A DNA stretch of 64,000 nucleotides from JANNNF01 sp963772935. GTDB lineage: Bacteria; Pseudomonadota; Alphaproteobacteria; Rhodobacterales; Rhodobacteraceae. Below the pieces are notes generated by a model. The model searched no databases, was not told the DNA's origin, and saw nothing but the letters and a program-made list of their open reading frames with translations. The translations under genes and the position numbers were made by a program. How positions within the stretch are numbered: the stretch's first letter is position 1; every line of letters starts with the position of its first letter. The stretch covers positions 226,970 through 290,969 of the forward strand of contig CAVYZK010000001.1 of NCBI GenBank assembly GCA_963772935.1. The letters run 5' to 3'. Below, piece by piece: positions 55,231 through 63,876 of the stretch.

Positions 55231-56484
55231 ATGAACATGCGCCACGATGACTCTGAACTTCCGGCACCTGCCCGCGAAGACGCCGCACCGTCACGCGCGG
55301 TGCTGGTCGTAATAGACGACACGCTTGTGAGCGAAACTGTGGCATTGCAATTGGCAAATGCCGGCTGGACGGCAGTCACCGCAGCCACCGCCGACGAGGC
55401 GGTGGCGGTGCTGCAATCCGATCCAACGATTGCGGTCGCTGTGTTACATACCCACGTGAATGGCGAAAGCGGGCTCGAGCTGTCGAGGACGCTGGCTGAC
55501 TCGCGCCCCGAGCGATGGGCGATAGAGTGCGTATACATCGCGGACGAAACTGTCCTCGCTTCTGTGATCGACGTTCCGGGCACCTTGGTCTGCAATCCGC
55601 TTCAGCAACTGCCTCGCGTTGATCTGTCGAGACTGGTCGCTGCCGCCGATCGTGCTAACGGCCGCCGCCAGCGTCAGTCTATGCTGGACGAGCTAGAGCA
55701 GCGTGTGGCTGTGGGAGAAGCCACGAGACTGCGTCTGGCCGCTGCCCTTCGTGATGCCGAAGACATGAACCTTGCGCTGGCGGAAAGCACGGGTGCGGCC
55801 CGCAGGGAACTGCTGACGGTGATAAGCCACGAACTGAAGACGCCGCTTGTTCCGATTGTCGGACTTGCCGACATCCTGCTGACCTCGACCAGTCTGAGCC
55901 CTGCGAAGGTGCGCGAACTGGCGGGTCTGATCCGCGACGGCGGCGAGCGCTTGTGTGCAATCATCGACCGGGTACTCACCTATCTCGATGCCGACCGACG
56001 GCAGGCACTGGCGAAGTTGCATAAGTTCGATCTTCGCGACCTGATTGCTGCAGCATTGCGCAAACTTCCCAAGGACGCGGTCACTGAGGGCGCGACGTTT
56101 GATATTCACTGCCCGGACGACCTCTATGCTTGGGGAGCACTGGACCTCCTCGCCGAGGCCCTGAGCGAACTTGTCGACAACGGTCTCAAAGCAGGTCCCG
56201 CCGGGGCGCAGGTGCAGATCGCCGCGCGCCGTGACGATGCAGGAAATGTTGTGGTCGACGTGACAGATACTGGCCCCGGCCTGCCCGACATCGTGCGATG
56301 CAATCTGGGAGTGCCATTCCTGCAGGGCGATGCGAGCTTCGCGCGTCGCTGGTCCGGTGTCGGTCTAGGACTGGCCCGTGCGCGCAAGTTCGCGCGATTG
56401 AACGGCGGGGAACTGGAGGTCGCCATTCCGCAACCTCACACTGGCACGAAGATACGCCTTCTCCTCGCAAATTCGCCGGCTTGA
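55231..56484 (+). CDS. Hybrid sensor histidine kinase with degenerate N-terminal receiver
   Basis: A 417-residue soluble kinase. Residues about 20-150 resemble a receiver domain (AVLVVIDDTLVSETVALQLA), but where the phospho-acceptor Asp should stand the sequence is VAVLHTHVNGESG, with His in its place. A coiled stretch (LDELEQRVAVGEATRLRLAA) leads to a HisKA box LTVISHELKTPL (His near 200), an N box LSELVDNGLKAG and G boxes DVTDTGPGLPD and GVGLGLARARKFA. No membrane segment is seen. The start is MNMRHDD at 55231 (or 55237), with no obvious ribosome site. No cognate response regulator is adjacent. Confidence 0.85.
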   Translation: MNMRHDDSELPAPAREDAAPSRAVLVVIDDTLVSETVALQLANAGWTAVTAATADEAVAVLQSDPTIAVAVLHTHVNGESGLELSRTLADSRPERWAIECVYIADETVLASVIDVPGTLVCNPLQQLPRVDLSRLVAAADRANGRRQRQSMLDELEQRVAVGEATRLRLAAALRDAEDMNLALAESTGAARRELLTVISHELKTPLVPIVGLADILLTSTSLSPAKVRELAGLIRDGGERLCAIIDRVLTYLDADRRQALAKLHKFDLRDLIAAALRKLPKDAVTEGATFDIHCPDDLYAWGALDLLAEALSELVDNGLKAGPAGAQVQIAARRDDAGNVVVDVTDTGPGLPDIVRCNLGVPFLQGDASFARRWSGVGLGLARARKFARLNGGELEVAIPQPHTGTKIRLLLANSPA

Positions 56485-56509
56485 CTGTGTTTACGAACAC
56501 AGCTGTTGG

Positions 56510-56585
56510 ACGGTGACCGCCCCTTGCCGTAAATGGCCTCCACCGCATCGCGCTTGAACTCGTCTGTGAATTTAGCTCCGGACAT
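56510..56585 (-). pseudogene. IS3-family OrfA N-terminal scrap
   Basis: Leftward from the ATG at 56585 the frame reads MSGAKFTDEFKRDAVEAIYG, the start of an IS3-type OrfA, and then loses homology toward the kinase gene. It is only about 25 codons long and non-functional. Confidence 0.6.
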
Positions 56586-56644
56586 CGCGTCCTTCTTGCT
56601 TCCAAAATTACCAAGCAAGGCATCTACAAATCTAGGGGCTATTC

Positions 56645-56765
56645 AGAGGTCGGCAAACCGGCCTCCTGCTCCTTGATCATCCCGATAATCTGCGCCTCGG
56701 TGAAACGGCTTTTCCTCATGTCGTCTGCTCCCTCTCAGGTTGGGCAGACTCTACATCACGGCGAG
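56645..56765 (-). pseudogene. IS407-like element, 5' end and OrfA start
   Basis: Leftward, an end-like sequence (GTAGAGTCTGCCCAACCTGA) precedes an ATG and the frame MRKSRFTEAQIIGMIKEQEA, then GLPT, typical of IS407-group OrfA. Homology ends at about 56645. It may be related to the IS407-like OrfB piece at 44890, so the two could be ends of one broken element type. Confidence 0.6.
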
Positions 56766-56891
56766 CGAGTTTCCGGTGGGCAGGTCAATAGGAGTTTGGC
56801 GCGAGCTTCGGATCCGCCCAACCTTCAAGTTGCTTTGTCGGAACGATTTTTTGTTGCCCGATGGTCCGGCGTTCTGACTGGGCGCATCAAG

Positions 56892-57176
56892 TCACGACAG
56901 GCCCACTTGGTCGGCCATCAAACGGTCGATCAGATCGAGCGCCGGACGAACAGCGCCTTCTGCCAAGGGATTCAAGGGTCCCGGCTGGAACTTCCGCGAC
57001 AGGACTCCCCTGTAATTGCGCTCGCAGATCTCCTTATCCTCGGCGTTCGTGGCGCGCCAAACCTCGATGACCTTCTCGATCTCATAATCGACGCCCTCGA
57101 TCGCATCCGCGCGGACATACCACCGCGAAGTCCATTCGACTTCTGTTTCCGAAATCGGGTTCATCGTGTGAACGAT
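56892..57176 (-). pseudogene. Rieske aromatic-ring oxygenase alpha subunit, C-terminal fragment
   Basis: From the IS3 edge leftward the frame gives IVHTMNPISETEVEWTSRWY, VRADAIEGVDYEIEKVIEVW, then NAEDKEICERNYRGVLSRKF and a closing LNPLAEGAVR-type end. This is the last roughly 95 residues of a Rieske oxygenase large subunit (the end of the catalytic domain). The rest, with the Rieske cluster and mononuclear iron ligands, is missing. The IS3 at 57177 cuts it, and the other side of the IS is a different gene on the opposite strand. Confidence 0.75.
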
Positions 57177-57254
57177 AGCTACCCCCCGCAAATCGGACAG
57201 TGACGGAAGCTACGATCTGAGGTCTGCTGATCCCCAAGACGAGGAGATCAGAAC

Positions 57255-57554
57255 ATGTCGAAACGCAGAAACCATGACGCGGCGTTCAAGGCGCGTGTGG
57301 CACTGGAGGCGCTGAAGGGTGAGCGCACGGTGTCGGAATTGGCGGCCACTTATGAGGTCCATCCGACGATGATCCATCAGTGGAAGAAGGCTCTGCTGGA
57401 GGGGGCCGCTGGCATCTTTGAACGTGGCGGTCCGGCTGCGGCCACCGCCGAGACTGCCGAGGACACGGTCCGTGATCTGCATGCAAAGATCGGAGAACTT
57501 GCCGTCGCCAACGATTTTTTGTCACGAAAGCTCAAGCCCTGGATCGGCAAGTGA
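57255..57554 (+). CDS. IS3 OrfA (transposase DNA-binding subunit)
   Basis: A 99-residue protein with an HTH (KARVALEALKGERTVSELAA, then YEVHPTMIHQWKKALLEGA) followed by a leucine-zipper-like helix. The stop overlaps the GTG start of OrfB (GTGA at 57551-57554). A T6G run (GATTTTTTG, near 57513) just upstream could serve as the frameshift site that makes the OrfAB fusion in this family. Confidence 0.93.
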   Translation: MSKRRNHDAAFKARVALEALKGERTVSELAATYEVHPTMIHQWKKALLEGAAGIFERGGPAAATAETAEDTVRDLHAKIGELAVANDFLSRKLKPWIGK

Positions 57555-58405
57555 GGCGCGGGATGATCGAACGAACCCATCCCAAGCTGTCGGTCGGGGC
57601 GCAATGCCGTCTGCTCTCGATCTCGCGGTCATCGTTCTATTATGAGCCGCAGGGCGAGACAGCGATGAACCTCGACCTCATGTTGCTGATCGACAAGCAG
57701 TTCCTGGACACGCCGTTCTATGGCGTCCGGCAGATGACATGGCACCTGCAGAACGAGGGTCATGCCGTGAATGAAAAGCGCATCCGGCGGCTGATGCGCC
57801 TTATGCGACTGATGCCGATCTATCAAAAGCCTAACACCAGCAAGCCCGCGAAAGGGCACAAGACCTATCCGTATCTGCTGGGCGGGCTGCGGATCGACAG
57901 GCCCAATCAGGTCTGGTGCGCGGACATCACCTACCTGCCGATGCGCAAAGGCTTTCTCTATCTGGTCGCCATCATGGACTGGTTCACCCGCAAGGTGCTG
58001 GCCTGGCACATCTCGAATACGCTGGAGGCAGACTTCTGCCTCGAGGCGCTGAACGAGGCCATCTACAAGTTCGGCGCGCCCGAGATCATGAATACGGACC
58101 AGGGGTCGCAGTTCACGTCCTTCGATTGGACCGACCGGCTGAAGCGGGCAAAGACCAAGATATCGATGGATGGCAAAGCCCGGTATCTGGACAACATCTT
58201 CATAGAACGCCTCTGGCGGTCCCTGAAATACGAATGCGTCTACCTGCACGCCTGGGAAACCGGGTCACAGGCCAAGGCAGGCGTCGGCCGCTGGATCACC
58301 TTCTACAACCACCAGCGGCCCCATGCCGCCCATGGCGGTCAACCGCCCGCCGTGGTCTACTTCAACGCAACCCAAACCGATCAGCAGGTGCAGGCAGTAG
58401 CTTAA
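57551..58405 (+). CDS. IS3 OrfB (DDE transposase catalytic subunit)
   Basis: A 284-residue integrase-fold protein with all three catalytic acids in place: Asp in QVWCADITYLPM, Asp in MNTDQGSQFTS and Glu in NIFIERLWRSLKYE. The HTH_21 region (FYGVRQMTWHLQNEG) lies near the N-terminus. It begins with GTG at 57551, overlapping OrfA. No lesion is seen, so this copy could be active. Confidence 0.94.
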   Translation: MRRGMIERTHPKLSVGAQCRLLSISRSSFYYEPQGETAMNLDLMLLIDKQFLDTPFYGVRQMTWHLQNEGHAVNEKRIRRLMRLMRLMPIYQKPNTSKPAKGHKTYPYLLGGLRIDRPNQVWCADITYLPMRKGFLYLVAIMDWFTRKVLAWHISNTLEADFCLEALNEAIYKFGAPEIMNTDQGSQFTSFDWTDRLKRAKTKISMDGKARYLDNIFIERLWRSLKYECVYLHAWETGSQAKAGVGRWITFYNHQRPHAAHGGQPPAVVYFNATQTDQQVQAVA

Positions 58406-58442
58406 ATCATCCCGAAATCTGTCCAAGAGTTGGGGGGTAGCT

Positions 58443-59027
58443 CACTTTGGCCTGTTCCCGATGCTGAAACGCTTCGATGGTCAGTTGCAGCATGATTGGG
58501 AGCGTGCCTATCTGGCTGACAAGGGCATCCTGTTTCGCAATACCTTTGCCGATATCGAACACATCGTGTCGACGCTTGCCGCCAATGGCACGCGGTTCGA
58601 GTTTGAATGCTATGACACCGCCCACCTTTATAACCTGAAATACTTTGTCGATGCCGGGTTGGTGAAAGGCCCGCTGTTCATTCAGACGGTGTTCGGACTG
58701 TTGGGCGGGATCGGGGCGCACCCCGACGATGTGTTGCATATGAAACGCACTGCGGACAGACTGTTTGGCGATACCTTTCAATGGTCGGTGCTGGGGGCCG
58801 GGCGGAACCAGATGCAGATCGCTGCCATGTCCGCCGCGATGGGCGGTCATGTGCGCGTTGGCCTGGAAGATTCGATCTGGGCCGGGCCGGGGCAGTTGGC
58901 GATCAGCAATGCGCAACAGGTCCACACAGTCCGCCAGATCATCGAAGGGCTGGGGCTGGAGGTTGCAAGTCCGGATGACGCACGGGCAATGCTTGGTCTT
59001 AAAGGGGCCAACCTCGTCGGCTTCTGA
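58443..59027 (+). pseudogene. Beta-keto acid cleavage enzyme (BKACE, DUF849), 5'-truncated by IS3
   Basis: Directly after the IS end the frame reads HFGLFPMLKRFDGQLQHDWE and continues through FEFECYDTAHLYNLKYFVDA, an AAMSAAMGGHVRVGLEDSIW motif and a standard C-terminal end. This is roughly the last 194 residues of a BKACE protein; the N-terminal part with the zinc-binding HxH is gone. An internal ATG at 58461 could start a fragment, but it would lack the metal site. It belongs to a different BKACE subgroup from the gene at 21935. Confidence 0.85.
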
Positions 59028-59062
59028 CCTTTGGCTGAACCACACACATCCGGAAACCTGCC

Positions 59063-59293
59063 ATGATCCCCGCCCGTTTTGCCCACCTAACCTTCAGCTT
59101 CTTTCTGTCCGGCATGATGTCTTTCATCATCACAGGCGTGGCGACCCTGCGGGCCGTCGGCCTTTCAAGCGACGTGTTGCACCTTTGGCTAACCGCCTGG
59201 CCAGTCAGCTGGTTGATCGCCTTTCCAGCAGTGACGGTTGTTGCCCCGATCGCGCGGGCCATGTCGAAACGGGTTCTGCGCGCGGACGACTGA
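59063..59293 (+). CDS. DUF2798-family small membrane protein
   Basis: A 76-residue protein with two membrane segments (FSFFLSGMMSFIITGVATLR and WPVSWLIAFPAVTVVAPIA). The internal MMSFIITGVATLRAVG and the end PIARAMSKRVL match the DUF2798 pattern. Function is unknown. It sits 35 nt after the truncated BKACE gene and before the lactonase-like gene on the same strand. Confidence 0.85.
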   Translation: MIPARFAHLTFSFFLSGMMSFIITGVATLRAVGLSSDVLHLWLTAWPVSWLIAFPAVTVVAPIARAMSKRVLRADD

Positions 59294-59461
59294 ATCCGCA
59301 TCGGACAGAAATATTTTCCCCTGTTCGGCATGGCCGAACACACCCCGGACAAACGAACAGAATTGGTCCCTACTCACCACTGAAGCCGGGGGAGGAGCAT
59401 GTTTGCGCTCGGTGGAAAATACGCAGCACAGGCTGCGCATCATAAAGTTCAGGGAGGAACC

Positions 59462-60250
59462 ATGTCTGGTCTTAGAATGAGTGCAATGAACGTCGGCCCG
59501 CTCAGCTGTACCAAAAGCTTGTTGGTTGCCTTCGCGCCGGGGCATGTCGAAGTGCCGACAACCTCCGTTGTGATTGAACACCCCAAGCATGGCATCGTGC
59601 TGTGGGATACCGGGATCAACGATACCGTGGCTGATCCTGATCGCGGCGAAGACTACTGGGGCGCCGGTTTGCGCGCTGCGTTCGGCACGCACGGGTTCAC
59701 CCGGGATCATGCAGTTGATCGTCAGTTGGACAAGCTGGGCATCCAGCCGAAGGACGTGAAATACGTGGTCTATTCGCACTTGCACCTCGACCACGCAGGC
59801 GGCATGTCCTATTTCCCTGAGGCCGTCCACGTGGTTCAGCGCGACGAAATCCGTTATGCGCTGTGGCCAGATGCCTGGACCCGCCCGGTCTATTGCCAGA
59901 ACGATTACCGCGACATCCGCAAGCTGAACATTCTGGAAATCGACGGCGATTTCGATCTGTTCAACGACGGCACGATGAAGCTGATAAAGGCTCCGGGCCA
60001 TGCGCCGGGCCAGCAGGTTCTGGTGGTTGATCTGCCAAACCGCGGCCGCGTCTGCCTTGCCGCCGATACCGGCCACCAGCGCGACGGTTTTGACAACATG
60101 GTTCCGATGCCGTGGGATTGGAGCACAAGCGACATGTCGATGACCCGGATGAAGATGAAGCATCTGGAACGCAGTGGCGTGCCGCTGTTCTTTTGCCATG
60201 ACGCCGAAGACTTCGCAAAACTGCCCTCTGCTGGCACGTTCTGGGATTGA
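59462..60250 (+). CDS. Metallo-beta-lactamase fold hydrolase, N-acyl homoserine lactonase family
   Basis: A 262-residue enzyme starting MSGLRMSAMNVG (GGGAGGAACC before the ATG). The dinuclear metal motif is YSHLHLDHAGG (HxHxDH near residues 103-108), with further ligands in KAPGHAPGQQ and AADTGHQRDG and a late CHDAEDF. The layout matches AttM/AiiB-type lactonases. In a catabolic operon it may open a lactone intermediate rather than quench signalling; both readings are possible. Confidence 0.88.
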   Translation: MSGLRMSAMNVGPLSCTKSLLVAFAPGHVEVPTTSVVIEHPKHGIVLWDTGINDTVADPDRGEDYWGAGLRAAFGTHGFTRDHAVDRQLDKLGIQPKDVKYVVYSHLHLDHAGGMSYFPEAVHVVQRDEIRYALWPDAWTRPVYCQNDYRDIRKLNILEIDGDFDLFNDGTMKLIKAPGHAPGQQVLVVDLPNRGRVCLAADTGHQRDGFDNMVPMPWDWSTSDMSMTRMKMKHLERSGVPLFFCHDAEDFAKLPSAGTFWD

Positions 60251-60371
60251 TCACCGGGCGCGAGCCGATTGCCGCGAGGCTGTTGGCCCACCCCTACACC
60301 TGCAAAACCAAACCATCGCGCGGCAAGTCAAACTTGCCCGCGCGATGCTCCTATCTTTCAGAGAGACAGCA

Positions 60372-61238
60372 ATGACACCTACGGTAAAGCACCACACGAT
60401 CAAGGTGAACGGCATCCGCATGCATGTGGCCGAAGCGGGCAAAGGCCCCCCGGTCGTTTTGTTGCACGGCTATCCAGAAACCTGGTTCGCGTGGCGTCAT
60501 CAGTGGCCTGATCTGGCGCGGGATTACCATGTCATCATGCCCGACCTGCGCGGCTATGGGGATACCGACAAACCCGACACCGGTTACGACAAACGCAATA
60601 TGGCCGAAGATATCCGGCAAGTGGTGGCGCATTTCGGATATGATCGCATCGCGCTTGTCGGCCATGATCGCGGGGCGCGCGTGGCGACCCGCTTTGCCAA
60701 AGACAACCGTGCCATGGTTGACCGTCTGGCAGTGTTCGACAACATCCCGACCCGCGTGGTGTTCAACGCCACGGATGCCAAACTGGCCAAGATGTACTGG
60801 TTTTTCTATTTCCAGCAGGTGCCCCACCTGCCCGAGGCCCTGATCCAAGGCCGCGAAGACATCTTCCTGCGCCATTTTTTCACTACCTGGTGCTACAACC
60901 CGGGCGCGATTGATGAGGCAGCCGTGGCCGAATACGTCCGCGCCTATGCCCAGCCGGGCGCGTTGCGCGGGGCGTTCAACGATTACCGCGCAGGGCCAGC
61001 CGATCTTGCACAAGACATCGAAGACGCCGATGCGCTGATCGAATGCCCCGTGCTGGCGCTGTGGGGCGCTGACTTTGATCTGGTTGGCAAGCAATTCGAC
61101 GTGCTCGAAGTCTGGAAAGGCATGGCCAAGAACGTGCGCGGCATCGCCGTTCCTGAATGTGGGCACTTGCCGCAAGAGGAACAGCCCGCGCGGGTAAATC
61201 ACGAATTGCGAGAGTTTCTCGCCGGTTGGAAGGGCTAA
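60372..61238 (+). CDS. Alpha/beta hydrolase of the epoxide hydrolase / haloacetate dehalogenase type
   Basis: A 288-residue hydrolase with an aspartate nucleophile in VGHDRGARVATRF (Asp near 105), an oxyanion HGYPETWFAWR, and a late GHLPQEEQP (catalytic His). The Arg-x-x-Arg after the nucleophile resembles the carboxylate clamp of fluoroacetate dehalogenases, and DYRAG is also kept. The halide-pocket segment, however, reads YWFFYFQQVPHLPEAL where those enzymes usually have a His-Trp pair, so dehalogenation is uncertain. It is coupled closely to a fumarylacetoacetate hydrolase-family gene (4-nt gap). Confidence 0.85.
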   Translation: MTPTVKHHTIKVNGIRMHVAEAGKGPPVVLLHGYPETWFAWRHQWPDLARDYHVIMPDLRGYGDTDKPDTGYDKRNMAEDIRQVVAHFGYDRIALVGHDRGARVATRFAKDNRAMVDRLAVFDNIPTRVVFNATDAKLAKMYWFFYFQQVPHLPEALIQGREDIFLRHFFTTWCYNPGAIDEAAVAEYVRAYAQPGALRGAFNDYRAGPADLAQDIEDADALIECPVLALWGADFDLVGKQFDVLEVWKGMAKNVRGIAVPECGHLPQEEQPARVNHELREFLAGWKG

Positions 61239-61242
61239 GCCT

Positions 61243-62085
61243 ATGAAGTTGATCAATTTCCATGCCGGAGACGGCATCAGGGCGGGCCTGCTCCGCGACG
61301 GCGGCGTCGAAGATCTTGCAGCATCCGGACTGTGGAAGGGTCCTGCCCCGGTTTCAAAGGCTGACCTTCAGGCCCTTGCTGCGCAGACAACCACGGCCAG
61401 ATCAGCGCTGATCCCGCTTGCATCCCTTCGCCTTGCATCCGTGGTAACGGCACCAGAAAAGATCCTTTGTGTCGGACTGAACTATCGCCGCCATGCGGTG
61501 GAAGCCAACATGGCAATCCCCACCACGCCAGTGATTTTCGGCAAATTCGCCAACAGCCTTGCCGCGCACGGCGATGTCGTGCCCCTGCCCCCTGTCGATT
61601 TCAAGTATGACTATGAAGCCGAACTTGGCGTCATCATCGGCGCCGAGGCGCGCGATGTTTCGGTGGATGACGCGCTGAACTACGTCGCAGGCTACTGCTG
61701 CGCCAATGACCTGTCCGCACGCGGAGCGCAGTTGGCGACCAGCCAATGGATGATCGGCAAGATGCTGGACGGCTTTCTGCCGCTTGGCCCCTATCTGGTG
61801 ACTGCAGACGAGGTGCCAGACCCCCAAGCCCTACGAATCAAAGGGTCGGTCAATGGTGCAGTGATGCAGGATTCGTCGACCAGCGACATGATCTTTACGG
61901 TTGCTGAGATCATATCGCACCTCAGCCGCCACTGCACCCTGAAACCGGGCGACGTGATCATCACCGGCACGCCCGAAGGTGTGCAAATGGGCTTCAAAAC
62001 ACCCACTTGGCTGAAATCCGGCGATGCAGTGACCATCGAAATTTCGGGCCTTGGCAGCCTGACCAGCACCCTGAGCAACGCATAG
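61243..62085 (+). CDS. Fumarylacetoacetate hydrolase (FAH) family protein
   Basis: A 280-residue enzyme with the FAH fold. Conserved segments are ILCVGLNYRRHAVEANM, PVIFGKFANSLAAHGD, the metal-binding acids in YEAELGVIIG (two Glu near 125-127) and ANDLSARGAQ (Asp near 156), and IITGTPEGVQMGF. The family cleaves C-C bonds of diketo acids, decarboxylates oxaloacetate-like acids or hydrates dienoates. It is the fifth member of the rightward operon, between the hydrolase and the 2-hydroxyacid dehydrogenase. Confidence 0.92.
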   Translation: MKLINFHAGDGIRAGLLRDGGVEDLAASGLWKGPAPVSKADLQALAAQTTTARSALIPLASLRLASVVTAPEKILCVGLNYRRHAVEANMAIPTTPVIFGKFANSLAAHGDVVPLPPVDFKYDYEAELGVIIGAEARDVSVDDALNYVAGYCCANDLSARGAQLATSQWMIGKMLDGFLPLGPYLVTADEVPDPQALRIKGSVNGAVMQDSSTSDMIFTVAEIISHLSRHCTLKPGDVIITGTPEGVQMGFKTPTWLKSGDAVTIEISGLGSLTSTLSNA

Positions 62086-62094
62086 GCGCATAGC

Positions 62095-63051
62095 ATGAAA
62101 AAAGTCCTGATTACCGATCATGTCTTCCCGAACAATGATCCTGAACGCGCCATTCTGGACGGGTTGGCAACACTGGTTCTGGCCGGACCTGTCAGCGATG
62201 CAGAGCTGATCGACATGGCCCGCGATGCTGATGCCGTTCTGAACTGCTATCGCCCGATGTCGCCGGACTTGCTGGCCGCAATGCCGAACTGCAAAATCAT
62301 CGCGCGCTACGGTATCGGCGTGGATACCATCCCGGTGCAGATCGCAACTGATCGTGGCATCCAAGTCACCAACGTGCCCGACTATTGCATCGAAGAGGTC
62401 GCTGATCACAGCCTTGCGCTTATCCTTGCCTTTACACGCGGCATTCTGCGCGGCGTTGATCAGACGCGGGCGGGGGGATGGGATGTCAAATCCCTGCGCC
62501 CCATTCAACGCCAACGCGGCCGGACGCTTGGCCTGGTCGGCTTCGGCCGGATCGCCCGCGCCTTGGCGGACCGCGGGCGCGCCTTGGGCTATGACATTAT
62601 CGCGTTTGACCCGCATCTGCCTGCCGAAGCCTTTGCCACGGCAAAGGCACGGTCGGTTGATCTTGAAACCCTGTTCCGCGAGTCGGATGTGGTATCGCTG
62701 CACGCGCCATTGACGCCCAAAACCCGCCATATGGTCAACGCAAGGTCATTGGCTACAATGCGCCCCGGCGCGGTGATCGTGAACACCTCGCGCGGCGGTC
62801 TGGTCGACTATGAGGCGGTGGTGGCCGCGCTGCGCTCCAGTGCTTTGGGCGGCGCAGGTCTGGACGTTCTAGAGGCGGAACCGCCTTTGCCCACTAGCAC
62901 GCCTGCCGCCGATGTCCCCAACCTGATCCTGACGCCGCATCTGGCGTTCTATTCCGAACAGGCGCTGGTTGAATTGCAGGTCAAAGCCGCACGACAGGTG
63001 CGCGCCGTTCTGGAAGGCCGCGCACCCGACTATCCGATCAACAAGCTTTAA
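62095..63051 (+). CDS. C-terminal-binding-protein-like D-2-hydroxyacid dehydrogenase
   Basis: A 318-residue NAD-dependent dehydrogenase. The nucleotide fold shows LGLVGFGRIARALADRGRAL near residues 142-161 with acidic AFDPH after strand 2. Catalytic residues are Arg in NTSRGGLVDYE, Glu in DVLEAEPPL and His in LTPHLAFYSEQA. The SEQA end of that motif is typical of the CtBP-like subgroup. It interconverts a 2-keto acid and a D-2-hydroxy acid. It is the last gene of the operon, convergent with the IclR gene after 51 bp. Confidence 0.9.
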   Translation: MKKVLITDHVFPNNDPERAILDGLATLVLAGPVSDAELIDMARDADAVLNCYRPMSPDLLAAMPNCKIIARYGIGVDTIPVQIATDRGIQVTNVPDYCIEEVADHSLALILAFTRGILRGVDQTRAGGWDVKSLRPIQRQRGRTLGLVGFGRIARALADRGRALGYDIIAFDPHLPAEAFATAKARSVDLETLFRESDVVSLHAPLTPKTRHMVNARSLATMRPGAVIVNTSRGGLVDYEAVVAALRSSALGGAGLDVLEAEPPLPTSTPAADVPNLILTPHLAFYSEQALVELQVKAARQVRAVLEGRAPDYPINKL

Positions 63052-63102
63052 GAGTCATGGTCTTGCATCGGGATGGATTTGATCTCGATGTGGCGCCGCG
63101 TT

Positions 63103-63876
63103 CTACACGACCGCCCGGCCACGCCACCCCTGCTCGCGTGACGCGCGCTGCCCAGCGCGAATGGCCTCTTTCACCAACGTATCTTTGTTCATACTGAAAT
63201 CCTCGGCTGTCGCGCCAAATCCAATAGCCGCCACCACCTGATTTTGGGCATTCAGCACCGGGGCCGCGACACAATATAGGCCCGAGACATATTCCCCCTC
63301 ACTCAGCGCGAACCCATGTGCGCGCACCGCCGCAAGGTTCGCTGCCAAAGTCGTCTCAGAGGTGATAGTTTTTTGCGTCAACCTTGGCAGCCCGCGACTT
63401 TCCAGAATACGCCGCGCATCAGTCGTCGTTAGATGCGCCAAAAGCAGCTTGCCCGCAGCGCTTGCATGCACAGGCAACGTCGGCCCTGCACTGCCCAGTG
63501 ATGCCGGAACCGCGCTCGATCCTTGCAGACGGTTGATGTAGACAACGTGGTCGCCATCTTTGATCGCAAGGTAAACCGAGCGGCCAAACCGCGTCATCAG
63601 ATCGTTCAGAAGATCACGCATAGAGTTGAAGACTTCGCTGCCAGATAGCACCGTCTCGCTGAAGCCAAGGAGTTTGTGACCCAGCCGCACCCGGCGATTG
63701 TCCGACCGCTCCAGCAGCCCGATTTCAAGCAAAGACGCAACAAGGGCATGTACAGTTGATTTGGGAAGCCCCATGGCTCCTGCAATTTCCGTAATTCCCC
63801 ACTCATTGCGGAGCGGGCTGAACAGTTCCAGCACAGCACCGGCATGCAGGACAGATCCTAGCAATCGCTTTTTCAT
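63103..63876 (-). CDS. IclR-family transcriptional regulator
   Basis: A 257-residue regulator with a winged HTH (WGITEIAGAMGLPKSTVHAL at residues 26-45) and an IclR effector domain (VYLAIKDGDHVVYINRLQGS, then LPVHASAAGKLLLAHL and EYVSGLYCVAAPV). It is convergent with the catabolic operon ending at 63051 and is its probable regulator, as IclR proteins often control the neighbouring degradative genes. An untouched gap of 124 bp lies to its right. Confidence 0.92.
   Translation of the reverse strand: MKKRLLGSVLHAGAVLELFSPLRNEWGITEIAGAMGLPKSTVHALVASLLEIGLLERSDNRRVRLGHKLLGFSETVLSGSEVFNSMRDLLNDLMTRFGRSVYLAIKDGDHVVYINRLQGSSAVPASLGSAGPTLPVHASAAGKLLLAHLTTTDARRILESRGLPRLTQKTITSETTLAANLAAVRAHGFALSEGEYVSGLYCVAAPVLNAQNQVVAAIGFGATAEDFSMNKDTLVKEAIRAGQRASREQGWRGRAVV

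Larger units (their letters stand above)
57177..58442 (+). mobile_element. Intact IS3-family insertion sequence (1,266 bp)
   Basis: The ends are inverted repeats: AGCTACCCCCCGCAAATCGG at 57177 and, read from 58442 on the other strand, AGCTACCCCCCAACTCTTGG, both followed by ACAG. It encodes OrfA and OrfB. No target-site duplication is obvious, and the flanking genes (a Rieske fragment and a truncated BKACE) are unrelated. This suggests recombination through the element rather than a simple insertion. A 500-bp relic of a closely related copy lies at 23757-24252 in opposite orientation. Confidence 0.88.

Noticed and set aside
59462..60250. A quorum-quenching role for the lactonase-like enzyme as a firm call
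   Set aside because: The fold and metal motif fit, but the gene sits in a catabolic operon and the family has other lactone substrates.
60372..61238. Naming the hydrolase a fluoroacetate dehalogenase
   Set aside because: The halide-pocket His-Trp pair is replaced by Phe-Phe, so only the broader family is supported.
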